Part shown: positions 61,682 to 64,000 of the stretch, piece after piece
How positions within the stretch are numbered: position 1 is the stretch's first letter
Layout: every line of letters begins with the position of its first letter
Source: Alteromonas sp. IB21
Lineage (GTDB): Bacteria > Pseudomonadota > Gammaproteobacteria > Enterobacterales > Alteromonadaceae
Assembly (NCBI RefSeq): GCF_016405965.1
Contig: NZ_JAEFCD010000010.1
Span: 57,350 to 121,349 of the forward strand
DNA length: 64,000 bases
Direction: 5' to 3'
Notes under the pieces: generated by a model
Seen by the model: the letters and a program-made list of their open reading frames with translations, nothing else
Told to the model about the DNA's origin: nothing
Database searches by the model: none
Program-made: the position numbers and the translations under genes

Positions 61682-61942
61682 TTCAGTTCCCTTTTGTTGT
61701 TATTAACGAAAGCACTGCGCTTTCACCGACTTAACCCCAATTAAGGGGCTTGTAGTCTTGTCTCTCCAAGTGTCACCCTTATCTCTCGCCGGCAGCTCAG
61801 GTCTGCTACCCCATTGGGGGAAAACTAAGTAAAACCCCTGGCTAGTGCATCGTTTATCTGAATGTCCTTGCCCCGGAGGTTATAGGCTCAGACGGTACAT
61901 TCAGGACGGTTAAGCGCTGCACAAAACGCTACTGCTTTTGAA
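61682..61942 (-). promoter_or_regulatory. structured 5' leader of the exported-protein gene
   Basis: 261 bases without a gene. On the minus strand there are hairpins CTGAATGT/ACATTCAG (61897-61904 with 61858-61865), CCCC/GGGG around 61732-61750 and GAAAGCGC/GTGCTTTC around 61705-61725. GGTAGCAGACCT occurs here on the minus strand (61799-61810) and on the plus strand inside the adjacent structured block (60582-60593). Possibly a regulatory RNA. Confidence 0.45.
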
Positions 61943-62239
61943 TTACTTACTTAGCTGCTCTTTCAGCAAATAGCCTTCAAGCGCCCATATTTTGTTTTTA
62001 GCGTTGTCACGCGCTATCTTGCGCCCTATTTCTTCATCGAAGTTTTCAGGGCTGGCGCAAGCTGACTCACCAAGAACCGTAAACCCGTTTTCAAGCGTCA
62101 AAAGGCAAGCGGTAAATGTGGTGCCGGGGAAAATATGGTATTGCTCTGCTTTAATTTTGCTCTCAATGATTTCAGGTGTTACACGCGGTGCAGTTAAGCC
62201 TTTTTCCTGAATTTCATTTTCAATATCGTTGTCGTTCAT
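61943..62239 (-). CDS. Gp49-family phage protein
   Basis: 98 residues: ENEIQEKGLTAPRVTPEIIESKIKAEQYHIFPGTTFTACLLTLENGFTVLGESACASPENFDEEIGRKIARDNAKNKIWALEGYLL. The TAPRVTP, GTTxTxCxxTLxNGFxVxGES and ExGRxxAxxxAxxxIWxLEGYLL features match the Gp49 family (PF13876) of phage early proteins of unknown function. Ribosome binding site AAAGGAAAG. Confidence 0.82.
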   Translation of the reverse strand: MNDNDIENEIQEKGLTAPRVTPEIIESKIKAEQYHIFPGTTFTACLLTLENGFTVLGESACASPENFDEEIGRKIARDNAKNKIWALEGYLLKEQLSK

Positions 62240-62364
62240 TTTCTTTCCTTTTGTTAAATTTTGATTAGCGCTCTATCCTGATGACTTCCTCTAGCGGCCT
62301 TTACGCGTGACTAATTCAAAGCCAACATCGTTTTATCACCTCGGCACAGGGCAAAAACGCTAAT

Positions 62365-62390
62365 AAAAAACGCCTACAAACCGCGTAGGC
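62365..62390 (-). terminator. Rho-independent terminator
   Basis: On the minus strand GCCTAC (62385-62390) pairs with GTAGGC (62372-62377), followed by GTTTTTTA. It ends the small gene at 62397 and separates the rightmost early operon from the Gp49 unit. Confidence 0.85.
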
Positions 62391-62396
62391 AAATAC

Positions 62397-62567
62397 TCAG
62401 GGTTGCAGGAACCTATTTAGCCAATAGCTGTTATTCGCCATTAGCACCATTGCGGTAACCACAATGGGTAAAACAATTACCGATAAGCGAAACTGCCAAT
62501 CGGTGTTGAATTCGTGCTTAAAACTGCGCACAAGACGCTTTAGCCAATACACGAAAGGCGAACGCAT
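62397..62567 (-). CDS. small membrane protein
   Basis: 56 residues from ATG 62567 (GAGAG seven bases before). One hydrophobic helix WQFRLSVIVLPIVVTAMVLMA near the C-terminus and a basic start (MRSPFVYWLKRLVRSFKHEF). No family recognised. Confidence 0.5.
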   Translation of the reverse strand: MRSPFVYWLKRLVRSFKHEFNTDWQFRLSVIVLPIVVTAMVLMANNSYWLNRFLQP

Positions 62568-62615
62568 TACGCGGCTCTCGGTGTTGGGGTATAAGCTGGC
62601 TTTGGTTGTGTGCAC

Positions 62616-62786
62616 TTAGGGTTTATTGGAACTACTTTGCTCATGACCTTTATCCTGTTTGTTTTGAGTTGGAAAAATAACGCTCATGTTGCTTTCGTGA
62701 GTTTCGAAAATGGCGTCCTCAACCAAGGCGATTGGAATGCCATTAATCTTCACTATCTCACCCGCTTTTAAAGTAAACTGTTTCAT
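62616..62786 (-). CDS. 56-residue phage protein
   Basis: ATG at 62786 with AAGGA about six bases upstream; TAA at 62616-62618. Reads MKQFTLKAGEIVKINGIPIALVEDAIFETHE, then a polar tail (HEQSSSNKP). KAGEIVKINGIPxxL is a compact beta pattern seen in small phage proteins. Its start overlaps the stop of a 26-residue remnant gene (TAATG). Confidence 0.6.
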   Translation of the reverse strand: MKQFTLKAGEIVKINGIPIALVEDAIFETHESNMSVIFPTQNKQDKGHEQSSSNKP

Positions 62787-62866
62787 TAGTTATCCTTATT
62801 AGGGGTTTTTGAGGCCCTTAAAATCTTTTTGAGTAACATACTGGATGGGCTAACATCGGTTAACAT
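62786..62866 (-). pseudogene. partial duplicate of the 65-residue gene at 63356
   Basis: ATG 62866 to TAA 62786-62788 gives MLTDVSPSSMLLKKILRASKTPNKDN. This aligns with the C-terminal end of the 63356-63553 protein (VLTDISPSSMALTKILRDSKVPNK), and the DNA stays in register for 27 codons including the upstream LGS, with 21 of 27 codons giving identical residues. The N-terminal 40 residues are missing. May still be translated as a leader because it overlaps the next start. Confidence 0.6.
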
Positions 62867-62887
62867 AGAGCCAAGGAATGACTTTGC

Positions 62888-63172
62888 TCATGCTGCTTGC
62901 TCCTGTTGCGTATTTGAATACAGAAAAGCTTGTGATATTTTAGGCTTGCTGGCTGGTACGCTTTCTAACAAGTGGCTTCTCCCTGCCAGTAATGACCTAT
63001 GCCAAAGGTCTGGGGTGCCGATGGTAAGGCTTCCTGTCCGCTTTTTAAGCCGACGAAGAATAGCGAGCCTGACACTAGTTAAAGGCGAGCGAGCCGCTAT
63101 GCGTAATGCGGGATATAAATAACAGGTTTTTATGACCTGAGCGCTCGGGTCTTTTGCATGAGTACCAATCAT
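62888..63172 (-). CDS. phage protein, unrecognised
   Basis: 94 residues from ATG 63172, preceded by AAGGAG with a 7-base gap; the longer upstream reading to 63343 crosses a terminator hairpin and is rejected. Basic (YPALRIAARSPLTSVRLAILRRLKKRTG) with a hydrophilic end QQEQAA. The stop overlaps ATGA of the short reading after it. No family recognised. Confidence 0.5.
   Translation of the reverse strand: MIGTHAKDPSAQVIKTCYLYPALRIAARSPLTSVRLAILRRLKKRTGSLTIGTPDLWHRSLLAGRSHLLESVPASKPKISQAFLYSNTQQEQAA
62889..62903 (-). repeat. 15-bp translation-start repeat, copy 3 of 3
   Basis: Identical to the other two copies. The reading started by this ATG has only 13 codons before a stop, next to the remnant gene at 62786, so the gene once started here appears broken. 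Confidence 0.8.
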
Positions 63173-63273
63173 GAAGAAGCTCCTTACGCTAGAGATTAAA
63201 GTCGATGTAGCAAAAACTTTATTGGCAATTGCCGTACTGTTGTATGCGATACTCGATGTCATCTCTTTTATGT

Positions 63274-63302
63274 AAAAACCGGCTCCCTCTTTTGAGGGGG
63301 CC
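63274..63302 (-). terminator. hairpin terminator
   Basis: On the minus strand GGCCCCCTC pairs with GAGGGAGCC (loop AAAA), followed by GGTTTTTA. It lies between the 63356 gene and the 62888 gene, so the latter needs read-through or its own promoter. Confidence 0.75.
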
Positions 63303-63355
63303 ACCCCTATCCCAGTAATGCGACTCGCTCTAAACGGTTTCACGCTGCTTTGTCC

Positions 63356-63553
63356 TCACTTATTAGGGACTTTTGAGTCCCTCAAAATCTTTGTTAGTGC
63401 CATTGATGAAGGGCTAATATCGGTTAATACAGAGCCAAGACCTTCAAGCATTGCTCGTTGCGCTGCTTCCTCAAGAGTTACGCCAAGCTCATCTGCATGT
63501 TTTTGTAGTAGTTCTAACTCTTCGTTGCTGAGCTCTATTGTTTCGTCGGTCAT
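63356..63553 (-). CDS. small phage protein (parent of the 62786 remnant)
   Basis: 65 residues: TIELSNEELELLQKHADELGVTLEEAAQRAMLEGLGSVLTDISPSS. The first 40 residues look like a ribbon-helix-helix type element (ELELLQKHADELGVTLEEAAQRAMLEGL). Possible small regulator. Partially duplicated 0.5 kb downstream. Confidence 0.55.
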   Translation of the reverse strand: MTDETIELSNEELELLQKHADELGVTLEEAAQRAMLEGLGSVLTDISPSSMALTKILRDSKVPNK

Positions 63554-63609
63554 TATTGAGGGCCTTAAAAAGTCCAGTGCGAACCCGCAAAGGGCTCTTC
63601 GTTAATGTT

Positions 63610-63798
63610 TTAAGCTGCTGTACGCTCTTTACTTCCAAACGAAACAGACTCTTTTAGGCCACGCATGAAAATGTCACGAACAATTACCGCTTTTTGTCCG
63701 CCAGTGTTTTTTACCAGCGCTTCAAGCAAGTCATTAACGTCATCATCTAAACGAACTTTCACTTCGTTCTTTTTGATTTTTCTTGGGTCTGCGTACAT
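63610..63798 (-). CDS. ribbon-helix-helix regulator
   Basis: 62 residues from ATG 63798 with GGAG and AAGG upstream; the longer upstream ORF overlaps the YdaS gene and is rejected. Core KNEVKVRLDDDVNDLLEALVKNTGGQKAVIVRDIFMRGLKE fits the beta-strand/helix/helix pattern of Arc/MetJ-type DNA-binding proteins. Ends ERTAA. It follows the YdaS/Cro-type gene and may regulate early transcription. Confidence 0.7.
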   Translation of the reverse strand: MYADPRKIKKNEVKVRLDDDVNDLLEALVKNTGGQKAVIVRDIFMRGLKESVSFGSKERTAA

Positions 63799-63814
63799 AG
63801 CCTTTATCTCCGTA

Positions 63815-64000
63815 TTAACTGGCTTTTCGGTATTCTTCAGGTGGATAAATATCTGGTCGCAACTCGTAACGTGGCACACCAGATACTTTTTCAATTGCAA
63901 TAACTTGTTCAGCAGGGGCGCGCTTATCCCTATGCAGCCACGCCCAAACGTGGGCTTGAGATTTACCAATCGCTTTACCCAAAGCGGTCTGGCTACCCAT
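63815..64000 (-). CDS. YdaS/Cro-like repressor, cut by window edge
   Basis: 61 residues seen; SQTALGKAIGKSQAHVWAWLHRDKRAPAEQVIAIEKVSGVPRYELRPDIYP is the YdaS_antitoxin/Cro-type HTH protein used as phage Cro. The Met at the edge (64000) may be internal, since homologues usually start a few residues earlier. The CI-type repressor and integrase are expected to the right. Confidence 0.8.
   Translation of the reverse strand: MGSQTALGKAIGKSQAHVWAWLHRDKRAPAEQVIAIEKVSGVPRYELRPDIYPPEEYRKAS

Noticed and set aside
63171..63275. 34-residue hydrophobic reading on the plus strand
   Set aside because: It has a good-looking membrane helix but no ribosome binding site, and it overlaps the start of the minus-strand gene with a strong AAGGAG site.
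1..64000. CRISPR arrays, insertion sequences and rRNA
   Set aside because: No spaced direct repeats of CRISPR form, no transposase-like gene and no rRNA segment were seen in the window.

Overview
The window looks like the chromosome of a marine gammaproteobacterium of the Alteromonas type carrying a large prophage. Host evidence: the tRNA-Asp/dnaQ/rnhA arrangement known from enterobacteria and their relatives, a TIGR03503-type envelope protein, RlmI, HrpA, an NhaC-family antiporter, a large TonB-dependent receptor with a carboxypeptidase-like N-terminal domain, and base composition in the mid-forties % GC. The genus is inferred from gene style, not proven.

Host part (1 to about 24.2 kb). Housekeeping genes come first (tRNA-Asp, dnaQ, rnhA, a quinone oxidoreductase, rlmI, a small DUF2061 membrane protein behind a Fur-box-like site, a PilZ protein, hrpA, a Na+/H+ antiporter, an AraC regulator and a diguanylate-cyclase-like protein with a broken GGDEF motif). 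Next is a three-gene operon: TonB-dependent receptor, purple-acid-phosphatase-like metallophosphoesterase and two-domain beta-propeller phytase lipoprotein. A near-consensus Pho box sits exactly one promoter length upstream. This reads as a phosphate-starvation system that binds phytate or other organic phosphate at the outer membrane and dephosphorylates it. A CBS protein, an isoaspartyl peptidase and two overlapping small envelope genes finish the host part.

Prophage part (about 24.3 kb to beyond 64 kb; at least 39 kb; right end outside the window). On the left are rightward accessory genes: a C4-like antisense/leader RNA before a BRO-type antirepressor, a phage HNH-like protein, a two-TM protein and an exported protein. 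Everything else runs leftward. Reading from the right end: YdaS/Cro-like repressor (cut by the window edge), ribbon-helix-helix protein, several small genes, Gp49-family protein, a 0.75 kb non-coding highly structured block, replication genes (initiator-like protein, DnaB helicase), MT-A70 DNA methyltransferase, NinB, NinG, metallophosphoesterase, dNMP kinase, a promoter/terminator-bounded accessory cassette, the lysis cassette (lysozyme, holin), small and large terminase, portal, scaffold, N4-gp56-type major capsid, head-tail proteins, tail fibre, SASA-esterase tail protein, Ig-like protein and a block of putative ejection (internal virion) proteins. The absence of tail-tube, sheath and tape-measure genes, with a large portal and several ejection-type proteins, suggests a short-tailed (podovirus) temperate phage. 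No integrase is seen; it should lie to the right.

The observations most worth following are the structured non-coding block at 60.55-61.29 kb (candidate giant phage RNA), the C4-like RNA at 24.80-24.88 kb, the Pho-controlled phytate operon, and the 44-residue repeat virion protein.
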